A DNA stretch of 64,000 bases from Ignavibacteriota bacterium (GTDB lineage: Bacteria; Bacteroidota; Ignavibacteria; UBA10030; SZUA-254). The stretch covers positions 1 to 64,000 of the forward strand of contig JACREZ010000011.1 of NCBI GenBank assembly GCA_016212665.1. The letters run 5' to 3'. The notes beneath the pieces were generated by a model. The model was given only the letters and a program-made list of their open reading frames with translations. It ran no database searches and was not told the origin of the DNA. This document shows, one piece after another, positions 1-7,573 of this stretch (within the stretch, counting starts at the first letter, position 1; the number at the start of each line of letters is the position of its first letter). The position numbers and the translations under genes are program-made.

Positions 1-255
1 AATTGGGATACAGACGCACGACGCGAGCAATACCGTCAACTACGTGTTCAAAGCGATGAAATCTATAACAATGCAAATTTTGTTATTGCCGCAATTGTGG
101 TGAACCATGTTGTCAGCGCGATCAATGCCGCACGTACGACTGTCAGTCACAACGAAGCGCTTGACCAAACCGGCTCGCTAAAATTTCAGGCACGTCCGCT
201 CGGAACACTTGCCCATCCGAATGGAATTATGTTTTCCGCTTCCTACCAATTTTAA
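1..255 (+). CDS. C-terminal part of a DUF5683-like protein (partial)
   Basis: The frame is open from base 1 to a TAA at 253-255, giving the last 84 residues of a protein that starts before the window. The segment contains FVIAAIVVNHVVSAINA, a hydrophobic stretch with the NHV-SAI(D/N)A signature I associate with DUF5683-type membrane proteins of Bacteroidota, and it ends in a short strand with terminal Phe (FSASYQF), as outer-membrane proteins often do. The family is recalled from the motif, not searched. The function is unknown. The next gene starts about 60 bases later on the same strand. Confidence 0.6.
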   Translation, partial: NWDTDARREQYRQLRVQSDEIYNNANFVIAAIVVNHVVSAINAARTTVSHNEALDQTGSLKFQARPLGTLAHPNGIMFSASYQF

Positions 256-314
256 TTTTTTCATTCCCATTCGCGTGGAGTATTCTACGCAAATAGAACA
301 GTGAGCATACAATT

Positions 315-860
315 GTGAATCGCTTAGTTTCAGTTACAAAATCGGAAGATATTTTCCCGATGTATAGGGAAACTCCTATCGGTCGTTTGCTCGAGTATCA
401 TAATCTTGCACGGGCACACGATGAATATTCGAAGGCGGAACTGCTCGTCGGGATGTGCATGGATAATAGAAAGCAATTACATATTCCCGATAATTTCGCA
501 TTCATCATTCGCACAGGCGGCGCAAATCTCCGGTACAGTGAATTCAAAGTTTCATTTGCAATTGCAGTTGGCGGAGTAAGTGCGCTTGCTTTAATCGGTC
601 ACACGCAGTGCGGAATGGTAAATCTCATCGCACGCAAAGAACAATTTGTAGATGGATTAGTTGAAAAAGCAGGATGGCAGTCCGACTCAGCGGAAGAACA
701 TTTTTATCATTACGCGCCCATGTTTGAGATCGGAAATGAAATTGATTTTGTGTTGAGTGAAGCGAAACGAATTCGTTTACGATACCCGAAAATACTCGTC
801 GCGCCGATGTTGTATCGGGTGGAGGATAATTTGTTGTATCTTCTTGATGAATCGAAGTGA
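315..860 (+). CDS. Beta-class carbonic anhydrase-like protein
   Basis: A 181-residue protein of the beta-carbonic anhydrase family, which interconverts CO2 and bicarbonate at a zinc ion. The expected ligand set is visible: Cys48 with Asp50 and Arg52 in CMDNR (usual form CxDxR), and His96 with Cys99 in GHTQCGM. The segment after the first motif reads RTGGAN (66-71) where most members have RNAGN, so this is a divergent branch. The start is GTG at 315; an in-frame ATG at 360 (residue 16) is an alternative, and no strong Shine-Dalgarno decides between them. It ends 3 bases before truA, suggesting co-transcription. Confidence 0.75.
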   Translation: MNRLVSVTKSEDIFPMYRETPIGRLLEYHNLARAHDEYSKAELLVGMCMDNRKQLHIPDNFAFIIRTGGANLRYSEFKVSFAIAVGGVSALALIGHTQCGMVNLIARKEQFVDGLVEKAGWQSDSAEEHFYHYAPMFEIGNEIDFVLSEAKRIRLRYPKILVAPMLYRVEDNLLYLLDESK

Positions 861-863
861 CCA

Positions 864-1592
864 ATGCGTAACATCATACTTACAATTGAATACGACGGTG
901 AGCAGTACGTCGGATGGCAGAGACAGTTGAACGGAAAAAGTATTCAGGGCGAAATTGAAAACGCACTGAAGACAATTCTTCAGGAACAGGTGAATGTCAT
1001 TGGCGCGGGAAGAACAGACGCGGGTGTTCATGCTCGCGGACAGGTTGCAAATTTTCAAACAAATACTTCGCTTGAATTGTATCAAATCAAATCGGCATTG
1101 AACAGTTCGTTGTCGGATGATATTGTTGTTCATGATGCAGTTGATGTGGAAGAAGATTTTCACGCACGGTACAACGCAAAACAACGCGTGTATAAATATT
1201 TCATCCGTCAAAATGAAAGCGCGCTGGAAAGAAAGTATTCGTGGTTTGTACGATACGAGTTGGACATCGAACGAATGAGAGAAGTCGCACAGACGATTCT
1301 CGGTGAACACGATTTTGAAGGATTCGCGAAAGTCGGTTCTGATGTGAAGCATTTTGTCTGTCATGTTTCGATGTCGGAATGGCAAGTAGGCGAGAAGCGA
1401 TTAACATACACAATCTCGGCAGACAGATTTTTACGCGGAATGGTTCGCGCTCTCGTCGGAACAATGATTGATGTCGGTCGGGGATTTCTTTCGCCTGATA
1501 TTTTCAAAGAGCGGCTCGATAACCGATTGAAGTATGAACCGCGTTCAGCCGCCCCCGCGCACGGTTTGGTTTTGGAACAGGTATTTTATTGA
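864..1592 (+). CDS. truA: tRNA pseudouridine(38-40) synthase TruA
   Basis: A 242-residue enzyme of the usual TruA length. It converts uridines 38-40 in the tRNA anticodon arm to pseudouridine. The catalytic Asp52 lies in the family motif GAGRTDAGVHARGQV (48-61), and the N-terminal IEYDGEQYVGWQRQ is also typical. The C-terminal part has RFLRGMVRALVGTMIDVG, the expected second-domain signature. The ATG at 864 follows the carbonic anhydrase stop by 3 bases. A perfect hairpin follows at 1608-1627. Confidence 0.97.
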   Translation: MRNIILTIEYDGEQYVGWQRQLNGKSIQGEIENALKTILQEQVNVIGAGRTDAGVHARGQVANFQTNTSLELYQIKSALNSSLSDDIVVHDAVDVEEDFHARYNAKQRVYKYFIRQNESALERKYSWFVRYELDIERMREVAQTILGEHDFEGFAKVGSDVKHFVCHVSMSEWQVGEKRLTYTISADRFLRGMVRALVGTMIDVGRGFLSPDIFKERLDNRLKYEPRSAAPAHGLVLEQVFY

Positions 1593-1607
1593 TTACAATT
1601 TGTATAG

Positions 1608-1627
1608 CCCACACCTTCAGGTGTGGG
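1608..1627. repeat. Perfect intergenic hairpin downstream of truA
   Basis: Nine-base arms (CCCACACCT and its complement) are separated by TC. No T-run follows, so it is not a canonical terminator. It belongs with the other short perfect palindromes of this window. Confidence 0.7.
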
Positions 1628-1692
1628 TGGCAAAAACTCGTAGAGCGGTTTCAAATAATACAAATGAATTTTATTAACAATTACAGGAATCT

Positions 1693-2508
1693 ATGAAGCG
1701 TTATTTACAACTTCGATATTTCATTTTTACATTTACATTATTGTTTGTCATCGGGTGCGGCGTTGCACTGAACATGTACACCGACTCGGATGAAATCAAG
1801 TTAGGACAACAACTCGACCAACAAATTAAAAGTAACCCGAAAGAATATCCGATTCTTCAGGGACGACCGGAAGTGAAACAATACGTGATGAACATCGGAA
1901 ATCAGGTGCTTGCTTCATCGGAAGTGAAGAAGCGTGGTGTGTATGCGTATCAATACGAAATCATTCACGATGACAAAACGATTAACGCGTTCTGCACTCC
2001 CGGCGGATACATTTACGTTTATACCGGCTTGTTGAAATTTCTCGATAACGAAGCCGCGCTCGCCGGAGTGCTTGGGCATGAAATCGCACATGCTGAACGA
2101 AAGCACGCGACGAATCGAATGACGAAGGCGTACGGTATTCAATTTATCCTTGCTATCGCATTGGGTGAAAAACCTTCACAGATAGTTGAAATCGGGGCAA
2201 ACTTATTTAGCGGACTCGCGTTGCTTGCAAACAGCCGTGCCGATGAAACCGAATCGGATGAGTTTTCGATGAAGTATCTTTCTTCGACAAAATATTATCC
2301 CGGAGGTGTAACATATTTCTTTGAGAAGATTCAAAAAGAGCAGGGGAGAAGCGGCGGCGCGCTTGAACGATTACTCTCAACGCATCCGCTGCCGCAAGAC
2401 CGCGTTGACCATGTAAACGAACTTCTTCGCAACATGGGAAATCCTCAGCCGACGGAAAACAATACTTTTTCCAAATCCTATCAGGAATTCAAAAAGAAAC
2501 TTCCGTAA
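1693..2508 (+). CDS. M48-family metalloprotease, lipoprotein
   Basis: A 271-residue periplasmic zinc protease anchored as a lipoprotein: a hydrophobic N-terminal segment ends in a lipobox with Cys22 (VIGC). The zinc motif HEIAH is at 129-133, and the likely third ligand is Glu185 in SRADETESDE, matching the R-x-x-E-x-E-x-D pattern of M48 proteins. The C-terminal LSTHPLPQDRVDHV is the usual STHP motif. Such proteins (BepA/LoiP-like) act in outer-membrane protein quality control; a precise role cannot be assigned. The gene stands alone between truA and the CorC-type gene. Confidence 0.9.
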   Translation: MKRYLQLRYFIFTFTLLFVIGCGVALNMYTDSDEIKLGQQLDQQIKSNPKEYPILQGRPEVKQYVMNIGNQVLASSEVKKRGVYAYQYEIIHDDKTINAFCTPGGYIYVYTGLLKFLDNEAALAGVLGHEIAHAERKHATNRMTKAYGIQFILAIALGEKPSQIVEIGANLFSGLALLANSRADETESDEFSMKYLSSTKYYPGGVTYFFEKIQKEQGRSGGALERLLSTHPLPQDRVDHVNELLRNMGNPQPTENNTFSKSYQEFKKKLP

Positions 2509-2555
2509 CATGACAACGTTCTGTTTGAGTAATATTTTTCATAACAAAAATTGAT

Positions 2556-3884
2556 ATGTCTGAACTCATTGGAAATTTTGTTTTCGTTTTATTACTTGTG
2601 TTGGCGAACGCTTTCTTTGTTGCGGCAGAGTTTGCGATTGTAAAAGTTCGTTCATCTCAGATTATCGAACGACTTCGTAAGGGGCATAAACAAGCCGAAT
2701 TAGCAAAGCATATTATTGATAATTTAGACGCATATCTTTCTGCAACTCAACTTGGAATAACACTCGCAAGTTTAGGACTTGGTTGGGCAGGCGAACCCTT
2801 ACTTGCCGATATGATTCAGAAGCCGTTGATGTCCATAGGAATCGTTGATGAAAAAATTCTGCATGGAATTGCCTTTGGAATAAGTTTTTCAATTATTACG
2901 TTTCTCCACATCATTCTGGGGGAATTAGCGCCAAAATCATTAGCAATCCAATATCCTGAATCAACAACTCTCATTATTTCATTTCCGCTACAATTATTTT
3001 ATCGGATTTTCAAACCGTTCATTTGGCTCTTGAATACTGTTGCAAACCTTCTTTTGCGCGGATTCGGTATTCAACCTTCTTCAACAAGTGAATTGTTACA
3101 TACATCTGAAGAGTTAGAAATCATTGTTACGGAGGGAGCAAAGAGTGGCGCTCTGACAAAAACCGAGCAGGAACTGCTTTCAAGTATTTTTGAATTCACT
3201 ACGACAACGGCAAAAGAAATCATGGTGCCACGAACAGAAATGATTGCGCTCGATATTGATTTGCCGCGCGAACAACTGATTCGTAAAGTTATCGAAGAAG
3301 GTTATTCACGTATGCCCGTTTTTAAAGATTCGCTCGATAACATTGTCGGAATTATCTACTCGAAAGATTTGATTACGATGATGGAACATCGTGACCTGAT
3401 TATCCTTCAAGATATTATGCACACGGTCCATGTTGTTCCCGGAACGGTGAAAATCAGTGAACTGATGCGCGACCTGCAACAGCGAAAACTGCACATGGCA
3501 ATTGTTGTGGATGAATTCGGCGGCACACAGGGACTCATCACGATGGAAGATATTCTCGAAGAAATCGTTGGCGAGATTCACGACGAGTACGATGAAGTGC
3601 TGAAAGAAGTAGAGCACTCGACGGATGGTTCGGCATTAGTTGACGCGAAAATCTCCATCTCGGATTTCAATGATAAATTCTCTGCAGAGATTCCTGAGGA
3701 TTCCGAATATGAAACTCTGAACGGATTTTTATACAAGCAATCGGGCAAAGTGTTGAATCAGAATGATGAAATATCATTTAAAAATCTTCATTTCCGTGTG
3801 ATGAAAACGAGCCAACGAAGAATTCGTCAGGTGAAAGTGAAGAAAGTTTCCGGTATTCAACATGCTCAGACAACAAGCGAGTGA
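2556..3884 (+). CDS. CNNM/CBS/CorC_HlyC-domain membrane protein (hemolysin family)
   Basis: A 442-residue protein with the standard three-part layout. An N-terminal CNNM (DUF21) membrane domain (about 1-190, several hydrophobic helices, with VAAEFAIVKVR near the start) is followed by a CBS pair (about 205-330, MVPRTEMIALD to GGTQGLITMEDILEEIVGEI) and a C-terminal CorC_HlyC domain (about 345-430). Members are implicated in magnesium and cobalt transport or extrusion. The TGA stop overlaps the ATG of the next short gene by one base (TGATG), indicating translational coupling. Confidence 0.92.
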   Translation: MSELIGNFVFVLLLVLANAFFVAAEFAIVKVRSSQIIERLRKGHKQAELAKHIIDNLDAYLSATQLGITLASLGLGWAGEPLLADMIQKPLMSIGIVDEKILHGIAFGISFSIITFLHIILGELAPKSLAIQYPESTTLIISFPLQLFYRIFKPFIWLLNTVANLLLRGFGIQPSSTSELLHTSEELEIIVTEGAKSGALTKTEQELLSSIFEFTTTTAKEIMVPRTEMIALDIDLPREQLIRKVIEEGYSRMPVFKDSLDNIVGIIYSKDLITMMEHRDLIILQDIMHTVHVVPGTVKISELMRDLQQRKLHMAIVVDEFGGTQGLITMEDILEEIVGEIHDEYDEVLKEVEHSTDGSALVDAKISISDFNDKFSAEIPEDSEYETLNGFLYKQSGKVLNQNDEISFKNLHFRVMKTSQRRIRQVKVKKVSGIQHAQTTSE

Positions 3885-4198
3885 TGTTGAGAAAATTTAT
3901 AACTGAACTCAAACGCGAAAGCGAACACCTGAATTGGGGAAGGGAAATTGTCGTTGAGTTCGCTTCCAACTACGAACAGTTTGCTGCAACCAATTCCTTT
4001 TTTCATGTTCTTGAAACCAAAGGCGCAAACTTCTATCCGTTTCCTGTTTCCATAGCAAAAATTCTTAGCAATATATTTCCTTCCATGTCGGTGGGATTAT
4101 TTTTTTGTTTGAGGAGAACACAAAAACAGGGAGCGTTCGTTGAAGTGTTGCAACAGAATTTCTTCCAAACCAATTACTTTGACGGAACCACTCGCTGA
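3884..4198 (+). pseudogene. Internally deleted class I SAM-dependent methyltransferase
   Basis: The frame codes for 104 residues from the ATG at 3884. The first 25 (LRKFITELKRESEHLNWGRE) resemble the N-terminus, and the rest (GANFYPFPVSIAKILSNIFP, SMSVGLFFCLRRTQ, FFQTNYFDG) resembles the C-terminus, of class I SAM methyltransferases found beside glycosyltransferases in this group. The AdoMet-binding core (DxGxGxG motif and following strands, roughly 130 residues) is absent, and the two ends are joined in frame near residues 30-40. The resemblance is recalled and was not aligned. If right, the product cannot bind AdoMet. It lies directly upstream of two GT2 genes. Confidence 0.5.
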
Positions 4199-4201
4199 AC
4201 G

Positions 4202-5125
4202 ATGTCGCCGGATGTTTCCATAATTATTGTCACGTACAACTCGGCGTCGTATATCGAACAATGTATTCATTCAATACACGAGCATTCACAACAAACTTCT
4301 TTTGAAATAATAATTGTTGATAATTGTTCATTAGATACTACCGTTCAAATTATAGAAAGTAAATTCCCTCAGGCCAAAATATTCCAAAACCAACATAATG
4401 TCGGATTTGCATCAGCGAACAATCAAGGCATCGAAGCAAGCGAGGGAAAGTATATTCTTCTCCTCAATCCCGACACAGAGTTCAAATCAAATCTCTTACA
4501 GGAAAGTTTGACGTTTCTGAAACATCATCCTGATGTTGGTTGCGTGGGTCCACAGATTCTGAACGTTGACGGAAGTATACAACGAACCGGAGTTAGTTTT
4601 CCGTCTCTGTGGAATAGTTTTGTTGAAATATTTTTCCTCGAGCAACTTTTTCCATCTACTCGAATCTTTGGTCGTCATCGCCGCTTGTTTGATAATCCAA
4701 ATGAAGAACATATTGTGGATTATCTTCAAGGTTCTTGCCTGATGTTCCCCAAACAAGTATTACAGAAACTTGCTGGGATGGACGAACGATTCTTTCTCTA
4801 TTTCGAAGAGACGGATTTGTGCTACCGTTTGAAACAGGAAGGATGGAAGACGGTCTATGTTCCGCAAGCAAAACTACTACACTACGGCGGAAGCGGGAGC
4901 GAGTATTACAATGAGTTTCGACTTTTGAACTATCACAAAAGTTTTCTGTTGTTTCACTCGAAACATTATTCACAGACAAAACAGATTGTCTTTCGTTTGA
5001 TTCTGTTTGCGCGAGCGTTCGTTCGGGGGTGTACATTTGTCGTACTTTCATTTCGTCCGAATTATGTTGAACGCGCTGTTGCCTATTTCAAAACAGCGCT
5101 GTACTTATCGGGAGTGAAGAAATGA
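4202..5125 (+). CDS. Family 2 glycosyltransferase (rhamnosyltransferase-like)
   Basis: A 307-residue GT-A fold enzyme. The N-terminal SIIIVTYNSASYIEQCIHSI is the usual GT2 start, followed by IIVDNCSLDTT and the acidic LLNPDTEF. The later MDERFFLYFEETDLCYRLKQ and HYGGSGS motifs are typical of the WbbL/rhamnosyltransferase branch. It probably transfers a sugar from a nucleotide donor during surface-polysaccharide assembly at the inner membrane face. The ATG lies 4 bases after the methyltransferase remnant, and the end overlaps the next GT2 gene by 4 bases (ATGA). Confidence 0.92.
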   Translation: MSPDVSIIIVTYNSASYIEQCIHSIHEHSQQTSFEIIIVDNCSLDTTVQIIESKFPQAKIFQNQHNVGFASANNQGIEASEGKYILLLNPDTEFKSNLLQESLTFLKHHPDVGCVGPQILNVDGSIQRTGVSFPSLWNSFVEIFFLEQLFPSTRIFGRHRRLFDNPNEEHIVDYLQGSCLMFPKQVLQKLAGMDERFFLYFEETDLCYRLKQEGWKTVYVPQAKLLHYGGSGSEYYNEFRLLNYHKSFLLFHSKHYSQTKQIVFRLILFARAFVRGCTFVVLSFRPNYVERAVAYFKTALYLSGVKK

Positions 5126-6132
5126 GTTCATCGGTTTTCTTCTCAGTCATCATCCCTACATTTAACCGCAAAGAAAAGTTGATTGAATGTTTGCAATCAT
5201 TGGATGCTCAAACATTTCCTAAAGAACGATTTGAAGTGTTAATAGTTGATGATGGTTCGACTGATGGGACGGAAGAGGCGGTTCATCAGTTCACGGGCAA
5301 ATCAAAATTATCCATTCAATATTTACGGCAGAATAATTTAGGTCCCGGCTCGGCACGAAATACTGCCGCCCATAAAGCAAGCGGAGAAATTCTTGCGTTC
5401 ACCGAAGATGATGTAGTCATAGAAAACAATTGGCTCGAACGAGCATCAACATATTTTCATGAAGAATCGCTTGCCGGATGCGAAGGACGGACGACGATTC
5501 AAAACTCAACGCGTCCGCTCAGAATTATGGAACAGCACGGACATCTCGGTTTTCTTCCTTGCAATTTATTTGTTCGAAAAAATGCATTTCTTGAAATAGG
5601 CGGTTATTCAACGGAGTACTTTGACCAAAATACCAAACTCTATTTCCGCGAAGATGCTGATTTCGGTTTCCGACTGATTGAGCGAGGTTTAAAATTCGTC
5701 TATGCAGATGATGTTGTTGTAGCCCATCCGCCGCAATTCACAACGTGGCAATCTCCGTTTCGTCACGTCAAACGGTTCTTCTTTGATGCTCTCTTAATGA
5801 AACGACACCCGAAATTATTTCGTGAAACATTGGAGGTGAAACGAATTGGTTCATTAAAGATTCACCGTCCGTTTCATTATTTATCGTTATCGTTTTTCGT
5901 TTTCTGTCTCTTCTTTTTTGTTTCGATTTTCAGCGAAGGTAACTTTGCGTTTCTTCTCTTCATCGGGATGGTTATTTCAATCAGTGGAATGAGTTTGCGA
6001 TACATCCAAAACGACACGCCGTTAGTACTCAGGATTCAGATATTGCTTTCCATACCATTCGTTTCTTTTTCCTACTTGTATTGGTTTGTGAAAGGATGTT
6101 TTCGTTTCAAAAACTTTCGAGCGTTGCTCTGA
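5122..6132 (+). CDS. Family 2 glycosyltransferase with C-terminal membrane segments
   Basis: A 336-residue GT2 enzyme: SVIIPTFNRKEKLIECLQSL at the start, VDDGSTDGT for nucleotide binding and FTEDDVVIENNW as the acidic metal site. Residues about 250-330 contain two or three hydrophobic segments, so the enzyme is membrane-anchored at its C-terminus. It is translationally coupled to the upstream GT2 (4-base overlap). Its role in cell-surface glycan synthesis is inferred from family and neighbour; donor and acceptor are unknown. Confidence 0.92.
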   Translation: MSSSVFFSVIIPTFNRKEKLIECLQSLDAQTFPKERFEVLIVDDGSTDGTEEAVHQFTGKSKLSIQYLRQNNLGPGSARNTAAHKASGEILAFTEDDVVIENNWLERASTYFHEESLAGCEGRTTIQNSTRPLRIMEQHGHLGFLPCNLFVRKNAFLEIGGYSTEYFDQNTKLYFREDADFGFRLIERGLKFVYADDVVVAHPPQFTTWQSPFRHVKRFFFDALLMKRHPKLFRETLEVKRIGSLKIHRPFHYLSLSFFVFCLFFFVSIFSEGNFAFLLFIGMVISISGMSLRYIQNDTPLVLRIQILLSIPFVSFSYLYWFVKGCFRFKNFRALL

Positions 6133-6237
6133 TAGTGAATGCGCACGATGAACGAAAGTTTGCTGTGAAACAAATTCTTGTTTTTTAACTCAAAGCTTTC
6201 TATTATCAAAGAGAAAAAACAACGAGAAAATTTTTTT

Positions 6238-6954
6238 ATGTATGTTCGAAATAAAAAAGCATTGGTGATATTCTCGAAAGCGCCTGAACTTGCTCATCGC
6301 GCTCCCGATGAACCATACGCAGGTTTGCCGTGGACAGACCTTGATGCTCTTTATTCTGCAATGTTTGATGATGTTCTTGAAACAGCGCTCACCTTGCCTT
6401 CGATTGATGTTTATATCTTAAAAAATGACCCGGAATTTTCCAACGAATTTCTCATCCGCCTCAATCCTAAAGTTCAAATTTTAGAACACCCGAATACTGC
6501 ACTACATGAACGTGTGCACTATGCATTTGAAACATTGTTTTCATTGAAGTATGAACAAGTTGTTCTTTTGCTGGAACCCAATCCGCTTATGACAAAAGCA
6601 GATTTACGGAATACATTCGAACTGCTTCATTATGACGATGATTCTGTCGTCGTCGGACAAAATAGTAACGGGAAATGTTTCCTTCTTGCTTTGAAATCTG
6701 ACCATTCTGATTTGTTTGAAGCGATGGGAGATACGGATGTATTTTCCAATGAACAATGTTTTTTTGAACGGATTTGTGAACGCGAATTAATGGTGTTTCC
6801 TATTCCGCCTAAATATCCGCTTGATACAGGTTCATCGCTTCATCGCTTGAAAGTCGAATTGGAAGAGTTGGCTGGCGGAAACGGGTTTTCTCAACACACG
6901 CGGACAATGTTTCGCTCCATTGATAAAAAATACAGGCTTCGTAAGTTCCGTTGA
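6238..6954 (+). CDS. DUF2064-like (TIGR04282-type) glycosyltransferase-fold protein
   Basis: A 238-residue protein beginning YVRNKKALVIFSKAPEL, which matches the DUF2064 opening (K-A-L-I-I-F-A/S-K). It has a mid-protein VVLLLEPNPLMTKADLRNTF where DUF2064 members carry their nucleotide-binding acidic region, and LDTGSSLHRL near the end. A TTG start at 6178 would add 20 residues (MFFNSK...) that are not family-like, so I chose the ATG at 6238. The function is not established. Its stop overlaps the nadD start by 4 bases. Confidence 0.6.
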   Translation: MYVRNKKALVIFSKAPELAHRAPDEPYAGLPWTDLDALYSAMFDDVLETALTLPSIDVYILKNDPEFSNEFLIRLNPKVQILEHPNTALHERVHYAFETLFSLKYEQVVLLLEPNPLMTKADLRNTFELLHYDDDSVVVGQNSNGKCFLLALKSDHSDLFEAMGDTDVFSNEQCFFERICERELMVFPIPPKYPLDTGSSLHRLKVELEELAGGNGFSQHTRTMFRSIDKKYRLRKFR

Positions 6955-7535
6955 AACGTTTCGGAATTTATGGTGGCACCTTTAACCCGCCACATCTCGG
7001 GCATCTTATCGTGACGGAAAGTGTTCAAGACCAGTTGCAGTTTGATAACGTGTTGTTTATTCCTGCTGCAATTCCGCCGCATAAAATCGAGAGTCAAATT
7101 GCCCCGGTTCGCGCCCGGCTCGAAATGACAGCGCTCGCGATTTCCAAGAACAGGTCGTTTGAAGTTTCAGATATTGAAATTACCCGGACGGGTTTTTCTT
7201 ACACAATTGATACAGTGAATCAGTTAAAAGAATTGTATCCACACACGAATTTTTCTCTCATCATCGGCGCGGATAATTTTCTTGAAATTGAATCATGGAA
7301 ATCCCCCGAAAAAATTCTTGAGCAGGTTGAACTTATCGTGATGAATCGTTTTGGATTTGAACCGGCGCTGATGAACTCGAAGTTTATGAAAGAAGCAAGG
7401 TTTGTTACGGTTCCTAACATAGGAATTTCGAGCACGGAAATACGCAGACTGGTGAAGCAAGAACGTTCCATCCGTTATCTCGTTCCTCCAGAAGTGGAAC
7501 AATATATCTACGTCAATGGTTTGTACAGAACGTAG
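6951..7535 (+). CDS. nadD: Nicotinate-nucleotide adenylyltransferase NadD
   Basis: A 194-residue enzyme that adenylates nicotinate mononucleotide to deamido-NAD in NAD synthesis. The nucleotidyltransferase motif GGTFNPPHLGH ends in HLGH (15-18), and the C-terminal ISSTEIR (159-165) is the second signature. The start is TTG at 6951 inside TTGA, which overlaps the preceding stop; the protein MKRFGIYGGTFNPPH begins exactly where the family begins, so the weak start codon is credible. Confidence 0.96.
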   Translation: MKRFGIYGGTFNPPHLGHLIVTESVQDQLQFDNVLFIPAAIPPHKIESQIAPVRARLEMTALAISKNRSFEVSDIEITRTGFSYTIDTVNQLKELYPHTNFSLIIGADNFLEIESWKSPEKILEQVELIVMNRFGFEPALMNSKFMKEARFVTVPNIGISSTEIRRLVKQERSIRYLVPPEVEQYIYVNGLYRT

Positions 7536-7573
7536 AGCAATTTTCGATCAACAATAACTAACACAGGTACATT

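Noticed and set aside
777-1385. 202-codon open frame antisense to truA
   Set aside because: It lies wholly across carbonic anhydrase and truA codons, has no family motif or ribosome site, and mirrors the codon bias of the real gene.
6178-6237. TTG-initiated N-terminal extension of the DUF2064-like gene
   Set aside because: The extra residues are low-complexity and precede the family's normal first strand; the ATG at 6238 fits better.
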